Source: an uncultured Clostridia bacterium (GTDB taxonomy: Bacteria; Bacillota; Clostridia; Oscillospirales; Oscillospiraceae). From it: 64,000 bases of DNA. The stretch lies in assembly GCA_946550725.1 (NCBI GenBank), contig CAMNQX010000001.1:62001-126000 (forward strand), written 5' to 3'. This document shows, in pieces, positions 48,501 through 63,500 of this stretch. Under the pieces are notes generated by a model that was not told the DNA's origin, searched no databases, and saw nothing but the letters and a program-made list of their open reading frames with translations. The position numbers and the translations under genes are program-made. How positions within the stretch are numbered: position 1 is the stretch's first letter; every line of letters starts with the position of its first letter.

Positions 48501-51500
48501 GTCCACGATGTCGGCCGTGTCCGACTTGCTGGGCCGCTGTCCGGCGATCTTGGAGTAGATCTTCTCCGGGTCGGCCTCCTGCTCCTCCTTGGAAATGACC
48601 AGCTTGGCCACATCGGACTTGCGGTAGATCTGAATGGTGCTGACCTGCTCCTCGCCGGATTCGGCGGTGGCGGTCACCTTCACCATCAGGACCTGCGGCA
48701 GGGTGGGATCCGCGTCCCACGCGTCGCTCAGAGCCTTGATGTTCAGCTCCATGATCTTGTCCAGCTCCGCCCTCTTGGCGGCGTCGGTGGCGGCGGAATC
48801 CAGATGGATGCTGTGGGCGCCGTTCTCGTCGTCCAGCTGGAACACATCCACGGTGACCCGCACGGGCTTGTGCTCACCGGGCTTCAGGTAGAGGTCCAGG
48901 CGGTCGTCGTTGACCCGGGCCACCGGCAGCCGGGCGTTGCGCTCCTCGCCGGTCACCAGCAGGGTCAGCTCGCCCAGGGTCTGGGACACCATGCTGAACT
49001 CGTTTCTGGTCTTGCCGTAGATATCCAGCACCATGCCGCTGGTGTTCTTCCGGGTGAGGATGGCGGTGTAGGTCTCGAAGCCCTGGATGTGCTCGCTGCC
49101 GTCCGCTCCGGTGACGGTCTGGGCCACCTGGATCTTCACCATGGTGGCGGCGTCCTCCGCCCCATACACGTCCACGGCGTTGGCCCCTGCCACGTCGGAA
49201 AGGTGCACGTCTCCCAAGCTGCCCTCCGTCACGTTGGTGGAGGTCAGCCAGTCGGTGTAGACCAGACCCAAGGCTGTGGTGCCGTTGGCCTTGCCGGCAG
49301 AGGCCATGTAGGCTTCATACCCGGCCAGAGTGGAGAACTGCGGATCGTTGTAGTCCACCCAGGTGACCCCGGCGTAGCTCAGGTCAAAGTTCTGATAGAA
49401 GGTCTTGTAGGTCTCTTCCAGCTTCTTGTAGATCGCCTGGATGTCCGCGCTGGCGTCAGTGGCGGGCACCTGCGGCGCCTTGATGTAGGCGTAGCGCACC
49501 CGGTTGGCGGCGTCCACGCTGCTGAGCTTGGCGGCCAGGCGCTCGTCGGCGGCCTTAGTCGCCTGGATCTTGCCCTCGAAGCGCTCGCTCTCCACGCTGC
49601 CCGCGGCGGGCGTCGTCTTGGGCACGTCCACATAACCGGCGGTCTCGTGGAAGTGGACGCTCTCCAGCACCAGGTCCACGGGATGGATGGTCAGGGTGTA
49701 CCCCTTGGCCCCGGCGGGATCGTAGTAGTTCTTGCTGGGCAGGACGGTGATGTCCACGGTGGTCTCGGCGAAGCCGTCCGTACCCGGCGTCAGGGTCAGC
49801 GCGCCGAAGTCCACGCTGTGCCGCTGCGGCCCGACGGTCTTGCTGCCGCTGGTCACGGTGACCTGGGCGTAGCTCTTGTCCCGCGCCACGTCGGTGTCCT
49901 TGGCCACCGCCTGGATGTTGCTCACAGAGGTGACGCTCTTGGGCAGGTTCACCTGATAGGCGCCGTCGGCGGTCTTTACCGCGTCGAAGAGGTACTGCAC
50001 CCCGTCGATGGTCACGGCCACCTTGAGGGTATCCAGCTCGGCGTCAGACCACTTCACCAGCTTCAGGTACTCGGTGGCGTACTTATTGGCGGGCAGCGTC
50101 TCGCGGCCCTGGAGGGCTGCCTTCACATAGAGGCTGCCCTCGTTGTCCGCCAGCGGACTCAGCTCGCTCAGCGGCAGGGGCTTGCGCACCGTGCCGTCGG
50201 TGGTGTTGGGCCACTGGTATGCCGCGCCGGGCTGGTCCAGAGCCACCAGGTCCACCTGCACCCGGTTGCTCACAGGCTTCACCTGGAGATACACGTTGCC
50301 GTTGGCGTTCTCGCCCAGCTTCGCGGGATCCTCCACGATCACAAAGACCCGCTGGCCGCCGGAGGTGACGACCTCGGCCGGATCGTTGGCGGTGGCGTCC
50401 GCCTGCATCCGGGCCAGGTAGCCCTCGATGTCCATCTGGACGGTGTCGGTGATCAGGCTGCCCGCGCTGGTGGCGTCGGCGGTGACCGCCGCGCTCTCCA
50501 GCTTCTTGACCACGTATTCCATGTCGTACACATAGCTGGCCCTGCTCCCGGTGCCGGAGAGGACGGTGATGACGATCTGGAACTTCACCTTGCTGGTGCC
50601 GTCGGCGTTCTTGGGCACGTTCAGGGTGGCGTTGACGTTCTTGGACGCGCCGGCGAAGCTCACCTTGTCCATATCGTAGGTGGCGGGATCGTAGATCTGC
50701 ACGACCGCCTTGGCGCTGTCGGAATTGGCCTGGGCCTCCACGCGGAAGGCAGGCGCGCCGTTCGCGGTGGTGATGGCCTCGGGCAGGTAGTTGATCTTCG
50801 TGGTGGCGTCGTCCGGGGTGTGGAGGGTATCGCTGCTCTCCTCCTCGGCGGTCCGCTCCGTCCAGTAGTACATCTGCTTCCCGTCCGCCAGGGTCACGTC
50901 GCTGTCCAGACGCAGGTAGTTGATGAAGTACACCCGGGTCAGGGTCTTGGCGGTGTGGACGATCTCCAGCTCGCCCGCGCCCTTGTCGTTGTCACCCTTG
51001 GCGCCGTAAGGCTCGCCGGTCACGATGACCTTCACCTTGGTGGTGGCGTTGGTCACCTGCTTGCCCAGGTCCACCGGCCACTTGCCGTTGCCGGAGACGG
51101 GGATCTCGGCCCCCTCGGTGCCGTCGGCGTTCACGGTCTTCAGGGTGATCTTCACGTCGTTCCCCGCCTTGGCCACCAGGGTGGTCAGGGCGTTCATGGC
51201 GTCCTCGTAAACCGTCTTGCCCTCGCCGTTTCTGGAGGTGACGTGGTTCTCCACCCGGGCCTCCAGGACCTTCACGTTGCCCAGCGCGCTGTCGGTAACG
51301 GTGGTGGTGCGGCTGTCGCTGAACATCTGGTCGTCGGTCTGGGTCTCGGTGTAGCTGGTGCCGTCCTTGGTATACTGCACCGTAGTGTCCGCCTGGGCGC
51401 TGGCCAGGTCCATTTTCAGCTTCTTCACCTCAATGGTGTACACCTTGCCGGTGATGTTGTTGGAGGCCAGCACGTAGACAGAGACCGTGTCGCCCCTGTT

Positions 51501-54500
51501 CACATGAATGGTCGCCTGACCGCGGGTGAAGTTGGCGGTGGAGGTGTCGCCCTGGACGAATTGTGTGGTGGTGGACAGGGCCACCTGGGCGCCGTTGGCC
51601 ACACTGGTGACGGTCAGCTCGCCCTGGGCCACATCCTCGGGCAGGTAGAGCACGAAGGTGCTGGTGTTGAAGGTGCCGCTGGCCGGGTCCTTGGCGAAGA
51701 TGCCGAACTGCTGCTCCGGCTTGCCGGAGTAAGGATCGGTGTAGTCCATCCGCACTTCCCGGACGCGGGTGTTGTTGCTGAAGCGGTAGGTGTTCAGCAG
51801 GTAGTCGGCGGTGTAGGAGACGTTGACCGGCTTGGTGGTCTGGGTGGCGGGATCGTACTCCATCAGAGCCACCGAGCTTTGCACCCGGATGTCCACGGTC
51901 TGGATATCGTTGTTGGCCACCAGCTTCTGGTTTTCCAGACGGCGCATATAGCTTGCCGTGAACTGGGGCTGATACGCCTCGTCGTCGCTGGCCGCGTCCA
52001 CACGGGTGGTGACCGCGGGGATGGAGTTGGTGCGGGACGCGCCGGCGATCATGTAATCCAGCACAATCTCGCCGTCGTACGCGCCGGTGACCTTGTTGCC
52101 CACCATGGCCTGGTAGTAGCGGACCTTCTCGTTAAACAGGGTCTCGTAAGTCATCGCGTTCTTCAGGTCTTCCTGATCGGCGTGGGCGCCGTCCTCGTCG
52201 GTGAAGCGGTAGTCCACCGTCAGGTCATAGATGCCCAGGTCGGCGAAGAGGAACCGCACCACGTAGTTGGTGTACTTGCCGCTGCCGTCGGTGGCGTAGA
52301 CGGTGAACACCGCGGTATCCGCCGAGGTGGCGATCTGGCTGAGCTGGGTGGGATCGAAGTCCAGGTCGTACACGCCCTGCTTGGTCTCGCCCTGAGGCAC
52401 GTTCTTCAGCCGGGCGGTCATGTCCGCCATGGGATGGACGCTCTTGGCGGTCAGGGTGGCGCTGCGGGCGGTGGTGGGCAGCACAGCGGTATACTCCGCC
52501 GCGCCGGTGCGGATCACATAACCCTCGCCTTCCTTGTCCAGATCGTCCACAAAGTCCAGCTCGAAGCCCGCCATCTGGGTATCCGCGTTGGCGGGATACA
52601 CCCGCAGCAGATAGGTGGCGTCGTTGTAGGTCACGCCCGGGTTGGCCTTCAGCTTGATGGCCAGCTGGGTGTACTGCACCCCGTTGGTGTCCCCGTCACG
52701 GACCAGCGGGACGCCGGTGAGGGTCTTGTCGAAGACGTAGGTGCCCACGTCCGCGCTGGTGGGCATGGCCACGCTGTCCATAGGCCGGCCCATGTTCAGC
52801 AGCGCCTGCGGGCTGCTGGCCTTGGCGTAGGCGTCAAAGGTCCTCAGGCCGTCGGCCAGAGCCTCGTAGAGGACGTAGTTCTTGCCGTCCACCACCGCCG
52901 GGTCCTTGCGGAGCACGGCGTCGTGGCCGTCCACCTTCACCTCGATGAGGGTGTTGTCCTCCTTGTAGATGATGAGGTCGTAGTCGCCGATGGTGCCGTC
53001 CACCGCCTTCACCTTCAGGTCGAAGAGGTTTTCGGTGTTGGGCACCTGGGCGTCCTCCACCACGGTCTCCTTGCGGACATAATCGGTCATGCCCGGGGTC
53101 AGCTTCACGTAGCTCAGGTCGCTGGGTCCCAGCACCTCGATGTCGGTCAGCTCCACATAGTCGGGCACATAGGCGCGGTAGGTCTTGGTGGTCTCGTCCA
53201 GCTCGGCCTCCACGGCGATGATCTGGCCGGTGGAGCGCTGCTCGTAGTACACGGTGACCTTCTGCGGCCGGGTGTTGGAGCTGGAGCGGTAGATGCGCAG
53301 ATACTTGGTGTTCACCAGCTGCAGGGTGGTGGGATCGCCGGGCACGACGTAGTTGGCCACCTTGATCTGGAACTGGCTGCGCTCCTCCTCGGACAGCTTC
53401 TGGGTCTTGCGGTACACCCGGGAGCCGCTGTTGATGTTGGGTGCGAGAACGGTGGAGTCCAGCTCACTGACCGCCAGCGTGGACGCCTTCTTCTTCTCGT
53501 CTCCGGTGTACTTGTTGTGGTTGTTGCTGGCCTGGACCTCCATGGAGACATACTCGGTGTTTGCGGGCACCACGGTGTAGTAGACGACGGTCTCCACCCC
53601 GTCGATGGTCTCCACATAGTAGCTGGGCAGCGTGTCGGTGGTCGTGCTGCCGACGGTCACATCCAGGGTATCCAGCTCCAGGTCCACCACGGCGATCTTG
53701 AAGATGTACTCCTGGGACTTCTGGCCGTTGGAGGAGGTGACGGTGACCTTATAGGTAGAGTCGTTGACGATGGTCTGGCCGGTCACCTTGTCCTGGCCCA
53801 GGCTGGCCTGGGCGTTCTGCTCGAACCGCACCTTGGCGCCCTGGAACTTGGCGATGGCGGTGATGTCGGCGCCGGTCAGCTTGACCTGGCCGTCCTTGGT
53901 CTTGCTGGACACCACGAAGAAGTACACCGGCCGGCCCTGGTCATCCTTCTCGTCCTGGAGGATGCCGTGGATGTTCAGCTTGGTCTGGGCGTCGTACGGG
54001 TAGGTCAGGATGACGTCCTTCAGCTCCACGTTGGAGTTGGTGCGGAACACCCGGAGGTAGGAGGTCTTGTAGCTGCCCGGGTTGCCGTCCTCGGAGCGGA
54101 CCTTGATCTCGAACTGGGTCATCTCCTGCGTCAGGGTGATGTTGCGGTGGGTCACGGAAGCAGGATCGCCCTCGCTGGGATCGTCGGCCTTACCGTCCGG
54201 CTCGCTGAGGGTGACCATGGCCGCGTCGTCGGTGGCGCGGACGTTCAGGTCGATCCGCGTGTTGGTGTCGTCGATGCTGATGCGGTACACGTCCACGTTC
54301 TCGGTGGAGGCGGCCGCGTCGCGGATGGCGGACAGATCGCCCAGATAGCCGGTCTCGCCGGTGTTCACGTTGTCGTAAACATGGCCGTTGTCGGTCTCCT
54401 CGTTGCCCAGCACGTGGATGCGGCGCAGGGAGGCGTCGTCGTTCACCCGGACGATGTGGACGGTGTAAATACGGCTCACGCCGGTGGTCCGGTCGGTGAC

Positions 54501-57500
54501 CGTCAGATCCACGTAGGTCTCCTTCATGGAGGCGTCGTTGTACACATCCACCGCGGCGTTGTTCATCTTGTAGTCCAGCCACAGCAGATCGTTCAGGTTC
54601 AGGGAGAACCGGCCCACGCCGTCCACGGTGACCCCTCTGCCGTTCCGGGTAAAGATGGACTGGCCGTTGGTGACGCCGTAGTTCTGCTCGTCCCGCAGGC
54701 CCTTCCGGGTGCTGTGGCCCAGGCCCATCTCGGCGGTGGGATCCAGAGCGGTCAGCTCCAGCTCCACCCAGCTGTCGTCGGAGCCGACCTTCAGCTCATA
54801 GAGGGTGGAGGGGTTGCCCGCCGGGTCATACACGGTGGTGGGCTTCAGGCTCTGCCAGTTGGTGTTCTTCTTGCCGGTGGCAGCGCCGTCGCTTCTCAGC
54901 CCCTGATTCTGCGTCGCCACGGCCTGGTCGCCGTAGGCCACCTCCAGGCCCTTCACGCCCACGGCGTAGTCGGCCAGCTGGAGGAACAGGGTGGCGGCGT
55001 ACTCGCCGTTGACCCGGATGGTGTAGGAGGTCCGCAGACCGGTGGCGTTCACGGTGCCGTTCCACTGCCCCAGCGGGGCGGTGGCGGCGGGGATCTCCAC
55101 GCCGTTCTGCCACAGGGTGATCACACCGCTCTCCGAGGCGGTCAGGTTCAGCTGGACCGTTCCCTCGGCGGTGTAGTTCGCCGCGTACATATCCCCGTTG
55201 CCCGCCAGAGTCTTGCCGTCCAGGACCACCTTCTCCAGCGTGCCGCTGGTGGAGGTCTTGGCCAGGGTCACGGTGTAGACGGTGTGCTGCAGGCCGTCGG
55301 GCGAGTAGACCGTCACGGGCACGTCCATCTGCTCGCCGGTGAGCGGCACGGTGACCTCCAGCCGTCCGATGCCGGTCCCGCTCATGGCGGAGATGGCGGC
55401 GTCGGCGTCCGTGGCGGTGAGGGCAAGCTTCACCTGGCTGGCCCGGCGGTCCACCTGGAAGGTCATGGTGGACGCAATATCGGTGCTCTTCTGTGCGTCC
55501 GCCAGGCCGCGGTTCACCTGCACGGTGGACAGGGTGGCGTCGCCGCTGCGGGAGGTGAGGACCAGCGGGTAGCTGGTAAAGATACCGCTGTCCATATTAT
55601 TGATCACGCTGATGTTGTACATCTGGCCCGCGGTGAGGTTGGCGAGGTTCCACTCATAAGTGCGGCTCACGGCCACCGTATTACTGGCGTCCATGTTCAC
55701 CTCGACCTTGTCGGGATCGATGTCCTTATCCAGGGTGAAGTCGTGGAGCACCACCTCGTGTTCGGCGGAGGCGGTGATCACCGTCAGGGTGGCGGCGTTG
55801 GTGCCGTTGGCCAGGGCCACGGAATAGCGGCCGTAGCTGCTCTCCAGGCTCACATTGGTACCGCTCGTGGCCCCGTCGGGGGTAAAGAGCACCTGGGTGG
55901 GACGGTACTTGCCGTTGTCGCGGCGCACCACCAGGTTGCTCACGACCACGCTGGCCGTGCCGTAAGGCTGAGCGGTGCCGCTGAAGGTGTACACATAGAT
56001 GGGGATGGTCTGGGTGGGCCGGTTGACGCTGAGGGTCAGCTCCAGCTCCGCCCAATCGGTGACAAAGTGCTTCTCCCCGTTGGCGCCGATGCTTACCATA
56101 GCCAGATCGCTGTTGGCGGTGGCCTCCACGCGGATGCGCTTGGCCTCGGCGGGCACGGTGTAGCTGTACTCGCCCCGCTCGGCCTTGAGCACCTGGCCGT
56201 TCACCTTCAGCTCCATCAGGGAGGAGGTGGTGCGGAGGACGTACAGGTCATAGCTGTCGGTGTTGTTGCCGTCCACGGAGGTGACCGCGACCTGGAAGGC
56301 ATTGATGCCGAGCGGGATGGCGGCCACGAATTCGCTTTCTCCTCTCACCGTCCCGTTGGGCAGCGTCACCTCCACCGTCTGCTGGGTGTTGTTGCGCTCG
56401 ATGCGGAACCGGCCGCTGGTGGCTCTGTCAGGCAGCCGCACCAGGTAGGCGCTTCTGCCCTCGCCCAGCTCGATCTTCTGGGCGGCGATGTAGTTGAGGG
56501 CGCCGGTGGTATTCTCGGCCACGGAGATGCCGGTGATGCCGGTGTCGCTGTCGGCGTAGTAGTCCAGCACCACATTGTAGGACTCCTGCTGATCCAGCGG
56601 GGTGTCCTTCAGCCACTGGTCCATGGTGCCGTCCGCCATCATGGCGGCCAGCCGGCCGGACAGGTCGCCCTTGCCCAGCTCGCGCAGGGCCAGATAGGCC
56701 TTGGGAGACAGGGTGGTGACGGTATACACGTTGCGGCCCAGCTTGGTGATGGGCAGATCCTGGAAGTTGGCGCTCTCCAGAGCGGCGTTCACGATCTTGC
56801 CGTCGCCGTCACGGAGGACGATCATCTCCATGGCGTTCTTGGTCTTCACCGCGATGGTGGCCGGGGTGCGGTCGCCCGCCTTCACCACGTACTCGGGATT
56901 GCCGCCCTCCTCCGCGCTGTCGGTAAAGACAGCCTTGGTACCGTTGAGGTAGATCTGGGAACCGGTAGCGGACTTGTCGCTGCGGTAGATGTGGACGGTA
57001 TACCACTGCTCGCGGACCTTGGAGGAGGAGACCACATAGAAGTTGAAGTCCGCCCCGTCCTTGTTCTTAATGGCCGCGTTGGTGCTGCCCGCGCTCTTGC
57101 CCGGGTTGTAGGTGCCCTTGCTGTTCAGGATGCCGGTGCCCTCGATGCTCTCGTTGAAGATAGCCGTGCGGCCAGTGGTATGGGTGCCCACCTCCACCGG
57201 GTTGGTGGAGGGATTGACCTCCAGAATGGTGGCGTAGGGGTTGGTCTGGGAGGCGTCCACCTGCACGTTCACGTTGCCGGCGGCGTCCACGAAGGGATTC
57301 TCGCCCTCGGCCACGTCAGGCACCGCCACGTCAAAGACGGTGGGGTTGCCGGGCCGGCGGACGGCGGCGATCTTCCAGTCGGGATCGTTGGGGCTTACCA
57401 GCCACACCACGTCCACGTCGGTGTCGTGGTTGGAGCGGAAGATGTCCGCAGTGAAGGTGCCGCGGGCGTTGGGGGTGAGGATGCGGGTCTTGCCGTTCAC

Positions 57501-60500
57501 CGTCTCCTCGGTCCAGAAGCCGGTGTCGGTGACCTGGATGTACACCTTGGCGTGCTGGCCCTCGGCGGCCTCGTTGACGTAAGCGCGCTGATAGCTGTGG
57601 ATGTACTCGCCCGCGCTCATGCTGCCGTTGAGGTTGGCCTCATTGGCGGCGAAGCCGGTGACCTTCACCTTATTTTCACCGGCGGCGGTCATGGTGAGCA
57701 CCATGCTCGGCTCCACCACGTTCAGGTTGAACTGCTTGCCGTCGGCGGACTTGATGCCGTTGCTGACGGTGTTGCCCGCCTTGGCCGAGACACTGTCCAT
57801 GGCCACGGTGACGGTCTCCCGCACCAGCTTCAGGTAATAGGTGGCGGTGACCATATGCTCGTCGGTGGCCTGGCTGCGGATACGGACGCTGTAATAGAGG
57901 GTGTCGCCCGCAGCGGGAGTGGTCACCACCGCCGCGCCGTACTTATACGCGCCGTTCGCGCCCTGGATGGCCTCGTACTTGCCGTAGAGCAGGCCACTGT
58001 CCGGGGTGAGGTTGGCGTTGACAAACCGCTCCGCCACGGTGTTGAAGCCCGCGTCGCTGTAACGGACGATCTCCTGGATCACGCTGTTGCGGTCCACGGG
58101 GTCGAACTTCAGGGTCTTGGCGCCGGGCGCCACCTTGCCGATGTACGGCACGTTCTTGTCGGTGGCCCGGATGACCTCCACGCCGTCCACCACTTCCAGC
58201 TGAGGCATACCGTCCTCGGCCAGACCGTCGTGGTAGATGTTGTAGTGGCCCAGGTTGCCTTCGTCCACCACGAAGCCGGTGGTGGTACCGGTGCCCTTAT
58301 CCTTGACGATCAGGGTGTACTGGGTGGTGTGCTCGCCGTCGGCGGCCTCCACGGTCACATAATAGGTGCCCCGGTCCAGCGGGCCGTTCTTTGGGCCGAG
58401 GAGCAGCGTGGAGCTGAAGCCGTTGCCCACGGCCTGACCGTTGGACTTCACGATCTTCATGGACGCGCCCTCCGCCGGGGTGAGGATGGCGTTGTCCACC
58501 CGCCGGTCGCCCCGTGCGCCGGTGGTCTGAGTCGCCGGAGTGTAGGCGTCCAGATAGAGCACCAGGATCTTTTCCGTCTCCGTGCTCTCGTTGCGGGCCT
58601 CGTAGTAGTCGGGATCGCTGACGCGCTTGTCGTCGTTGACCACGTTGAGGTCGGTCTTGTCGCTGAGGCGGTTCAGGTTCAGGGTGTAGCCGTAGGTGCC
58701 GCCGTCCATGGCCTTGTTGCCCGCCTGGGACTGGACCTGCACCCGCATGGAGACGGTCTTGGCCTCGCCCTGGGACTCGGTCATGCCGGTGAGGCTGGCC
58801 TGGAACACGTTGCCGCCGTTGGCCTCGGCCATGTTCCACAGCTTGGTCCACTGGTCGTCGTTTTCAGTGGCGTTCTCCAGAGTGGGATACTGGTACTGGT
58901 CGAGGAGGCCCTTCTCCTTCTCCTGGCCCTTCTGGCCGCCGTGAGTGTTGTCCAGACCCAGCATATCCAGCGCGGGCCGGGCATACAGGCTGGAGCCGGT
59001 GATGGTAATGGTCACGTCGGTGGTCTCCAGGCCGATGCTGGCGCTGAAGGTGTTGCCCGTGCGGGTGGCCAGCTTACGGATGGTCTCGCCGTTGGACTCG
59101 TAGGCCACCTCCACGGTGACGCTGGTGTCCTCGCTCATGGGCCGGATGGTCAGCGGGAACTCGCGGTTCAGGAAGGCCACGCCGTTCTGGGTGACCACGC
59201 CGTCCCTGGTGGAGGAGATGCGGATGGTGTACTTGGTCTCCGCGTCGTCCGCCGTGGCGGTGGTGAAGCCGGTGGACAGCGGGTTGATGCCCTGCTGCAT
59301 GAGGATCTGGTGGGCGCCGCCCAGGCCGGCGGTGGTGCTGTCGTACACCACCTGGCCCTTGTCGTTGAGCAGCTCCAGCTTCACGCCGCTGGTACGGGTG
59401 GAGACGGCGTTAAAGTACTGGGCGATGCTGTGAGACTTGTAATCAAAGACGCTGTAGGCGTTGTTCTCGTCCCGCCGCAGCTCTTCCTGCTTCTCGCCCA
59501 GGCGGGTGTAGAACACTCTCACATCCAGCTCCATAATGGTGGGCACGATGTAGACTGTGTGGGTCTTGGTGTGCTTGTTGTACTCCTTCTGCAGGGTCTC
59601 CGGGGTGGTGTTCGGGTCCGCGGCCAGCTGCTGGATGCGCAGCTGTCCGTAAGCGGACAGGACGGAGACGTCCATCTTGAAGCCCTTGGTCTCGCTGCCC
59701 TCGGAAATGACCACATAGTTGTCCAGCGCCTTGGAGAAGCTGCGGCTGGTGGAGATCACGCCGTCCACGCTGGAGCGGTAGCCGGGATCGCTGCCGATGA
59801 CCATGGCCTGGGCGTCCTTGTCGCCCAGGGTGAGGGTGAAGGCGGCGGTGCTCACGCTGTCGGTGTCGGGGATGTAGGTCAGGAACTGGCCGTTGGCGGG
59901 CATATCGTAGACGGCCTTGTGCTCCGCGGTCCTGTCGCCCGGGTTGGTGGTGATGCTCTCGATGCTCCGGTCAGTGGACACCTTCTTCACCGTCAGGGTC
60001 ACGGGAATCTGGAGCAGGGTCTCCTTGCCGGCCGCGTCGTACTGGCCGCTGGGCACGTAGAGGTAGATGTCCAGCGTCTCCTCCATCTTGGAGGTATCCA
60101 GCTTGACGTTGTTGCGGGTGTTGTAAAGCCCCTTGGTGGGCGAGTTCTCGCCGTTGTCCTTCACATAACCGCGGCTCTCATAGTCGCTGGGACTGAGCTG
60201 GGTCGGGTCGGCGATGATGCTGGCCGCGTCATTCCCGGTCTCGGCGATGAGGATGTGCTTGGTGACGGGCATCTCGGGGATCAGCGTCAGGCTCAGGGTC
60301 TCCTGGTCGCTGGGTACGGTGAGGGTAAAGCTCTGGGTGGCGCCGCTCTGCGTCTTCTCCGCCTTGATGTCATGGAAGGGATCGCTGCCCACGGTATTGT
60401 CGGCGCCCACATACTTCCAGTCATAGTTGGCGATCAGCTCATCGACCTGGAGGTTCGTGAAGCTCCAGCGGAACTTCATCAGCCGCAGGCTCACGCTGAC

Positions 60501-63500
60501 CTCGTCCTCCGCCAGGACATAGAAGGGCACGTAAATGCCGGTTTCCAGGTCCTTGGAGAGCTGGTCGGTGACAGCCCACTGGTTCACCAGCACCTCGTTG
60601 ATGGGGGAGATGCCGTCGGGCTTCTTATTCTTCTCCCAGTCGGCGGCGGTGACCTGGTAAGACTTGGTCTCGCCGTTCACGGTCTCGCTCATGGCGCTCT
60701 GAATGTCGCCGATCTGGGTAGCGGAGAAGTAGTACGGCGTGCCGTCCGCCCGTCTGGGCACCCAGACGCTGGAGTACTCGTTGGTGGCAGTGATGCGGAA
60801 GGGCAGGTTGCGGTAGCCGCGGTCCACCAGCGTCTCGTAGACCTCGCGCTGCTCCGCCTGGCCGAAGGAGGTGTCGTCCACGGTGGTGGGAACGATGCTC
60901 TTCTCGGCGTCCACCTGGAGGGTGCGCACCTCCACCTCGGTGTCCACGGACTCGTACACGATGCGCAGATCATAGTCGGCGTTGTTGCCCGCCTCGTCGG
61001 TGACGCGGAGCTTCACCAGCTGACCCAGGCCGCTGTTCATCTGATCGGGATAGAGGTTGACGATCCGGCGGGCCAGATAGATACGCTTGTCGGCGTGGTT
61101 CTGGCGGTAGTAGGTGGTGGCGTTGCCATTGGCGTCGGGTACCATGACGCTCACCGCGCTGGTGGTGGTGTAAACCTTCTGGCCGTTGACCAGCTCGCCG
61201 GCCGCCACCTCCAGATAGATGGGCGCGGGGGTGCCCACGGTGCGCGGCACCGCGATGTAGTAGTACAGGAACTTGCCGGTGGCCTCGTCCCGGACCTCGC
61301 GGACGGTATACTTGGGCGTGTTGTAGCCCAGGATGCCGCCGATCTGCGTGCCTTCTGCGTCGCCGCTGTACTTATCGGTGTCGTAGCCTTCCACGGTGAC
61401 CAGGCCGGTGCCCTTGTCGGCGTACTGGAGCACCACCAGGTAGTCCTTGGGGGTGGCCTCCAGGCCGTCCAGGGTCAGGCTGCTCTTCACCTTGAAGGCG
61501 GTGAAGCCGTCGATCTCCGGCCGCAGGGTCTGGGTGAAGGAGACCGTCAGGTTCTTGGCGTCCGCCTGGACCGCCTTTTCGGTGGTGGCGGCATCCAGAT
61601 ACTTGGCCACCATGGTGAGCATATTCTCGGTGGTGAGCTGGACGGTGGCGGAATCGCCCGCGTCGGGATAGCGGATCTTGACCACGAAGGTGGGCAGATC
61701 GTCCACGCCGTCACCCAGAATGGCCTTGACGTAGGGATCGTCCACATAGGCGTTCTGCTTGGCGCTCTCGGGATAGGAGCTATACACGGTGTTCTTGTCG
61801 GCGTAGTAGAGGAAGTCCACATCCTTCAGGATGTCGAAGCCGTCGTTGTCCTTCTCCCCTGTCTCCACCTGGACCGGGCGCAGTCTGGCCCCGCCGGTGA
61901 CGGTGGCGGCCACGATGTTCGGCTCCAGCTTCTCCACCCGCAGGGTGCGGATGGTGGCGGAATAGCCCTGATCGTAGTCTCTGGGCACCAGCACCAGGTA
62001 GAAGTTGGTGTTGGCGGAGGTGGGATGGAGCGGGATGTGGTGGTCACCGGTCTCGCCGGCGTAGGCCAGCTTCTGGCCCGCGTCGTTGGTCAGGGTCTCG
62101 ATCACGTCGTGATCCTTCATCTTGATGGCGTTGACCAGCAGCTGCGCCTTGTTGTAGGCGTCGGCGTCGTTGGCGTCGGAGAAGACCACCGGGTAGACCT
62201 TGCCCTCGTCCATCAGAGTGGACACGTCGATCTGGAAGGCCTCGGTCTCATCCACGTTGGTGAGCACCACGTAGTAAATACCCTGGACCAGGTCGTACTT
62301 CGCCTTCAGCTCCCAGGCGTCGGCGGCGCCGTCGTTGTCGGTATCCCGGTTGACGGCCATGTTTTCCACAGGCGCCGTGCCGTTCTTAAAGGTGACGGAC
62401 AGGTCCGCCATCTGAACGTCCGCGCCCTCATAGTAGATGCGGACGGTCTGGCTCACGATGTTCTGCACGCCGGAGCCGACCTTGGTGCCCACGTTGAAGC
62501 CCACGTCGTTGAAGCCGTCGGCGTTGAACTTGCGGATGGCGCCGTCGGTGGTGGTGAAGCTCTGCTCGGCGAACTGGAAGGTCTCGCTGCTGGAGCCGGG
62601 CTTATACTGGGTGGTGGTGCCGGTGGCGTTGTTCACCTGGACCATGGAGTTGGGCTGGGTGGCGATGACGGTGATGGTGCCGGGGATGGGCTGAACGGCG
62701 TTGCCGTCCTTGTCCCACTCCTTGTCCTCCAGCACGCCCACATAGCGGTACTGGGCCAGGCCGTTGGCGCTGTCCTCCACGCGCCGCTGCTCCAGCGGGT
62801 GCTCATAGTCCTCGTCCAGATACACGTAGTAGGGCAGATCGGTGAGGATGATGTTCAGGGTGTAGTCCTTGTAGACGAAGGGAGAGCCTGCGCCCTTGGC
62901 CTCGTCCAGATAGACCTTCACCCGGACCGTCATGGTGTAGTCGTTGGCGTTCTCAATGGTGTAGTTGTTCCAGTTCTGGCTTGCCAGCTTCTCGCCGGGG
63001 TTCTGGTTGGTGTAGGTGCCGGTCTGGAGGTACTCCACATAGCTCAGCTGGCCCATAACGGCGGTGGACGCCAGGTTGACCCGGCTGCCCGCGGCAATAA
63101 ACTCGCCCCGGTTGAGCACCAGGATGTACTGCCCGTCGGAGACCTCCACGGCGGTGTAGCCGTCGGAGATCCGTTTTCCGTCCTCCATCCGCTCCAGGGT
63201 GGCGGAAATGGTCTGGAGACGGGTGACGTAGCTCTTGCGGTAGAGATCCAGGGTGTAGCTCTTGACGGTGGTGTTGGGCGTCTTGGTGACGGTGGTCACC
63301 GCGTCCATGCCCTCGCCGGTGGTGGTGGTCACTTCCTTGTAGGTCTCAGCGTTCATCTTCACCGCCACATGGTGCTCGAAGACCCCGCCGTCCACCTTGA
63401 TCATCTGGGAATCCAGATAGGCGTCGTGGATGGCGTCGTAGTAAGGCTGGGCGGCGTTCCGGGCGTCGGTAAGCTTCACCTGGGCGTCATTGTAGTTGAT

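Larger units (their letters stand above)
32700..63350 (-). repeat. Cadherin-like beta-sandwich repeat array
   Basis: This stretch is built of roughly 80-120 diverged beta modules (estimated from a unit of about 90-130 residues; not counted one by one). Recurrent junctions include YLRVFRTNSNVELKDVIL, YLRIYRSSSNTRPQKVTV and YDLYVLRTTSSLMELKV. Neighbouring units are diverged at DNA level, so the array is old or under diversifying selection. The classical PF12733-like form, with P-x-F-x-P-x-x-x-x-Y-x-V-x-VP, is clearest at 36600-40100. Confidence 0.75.
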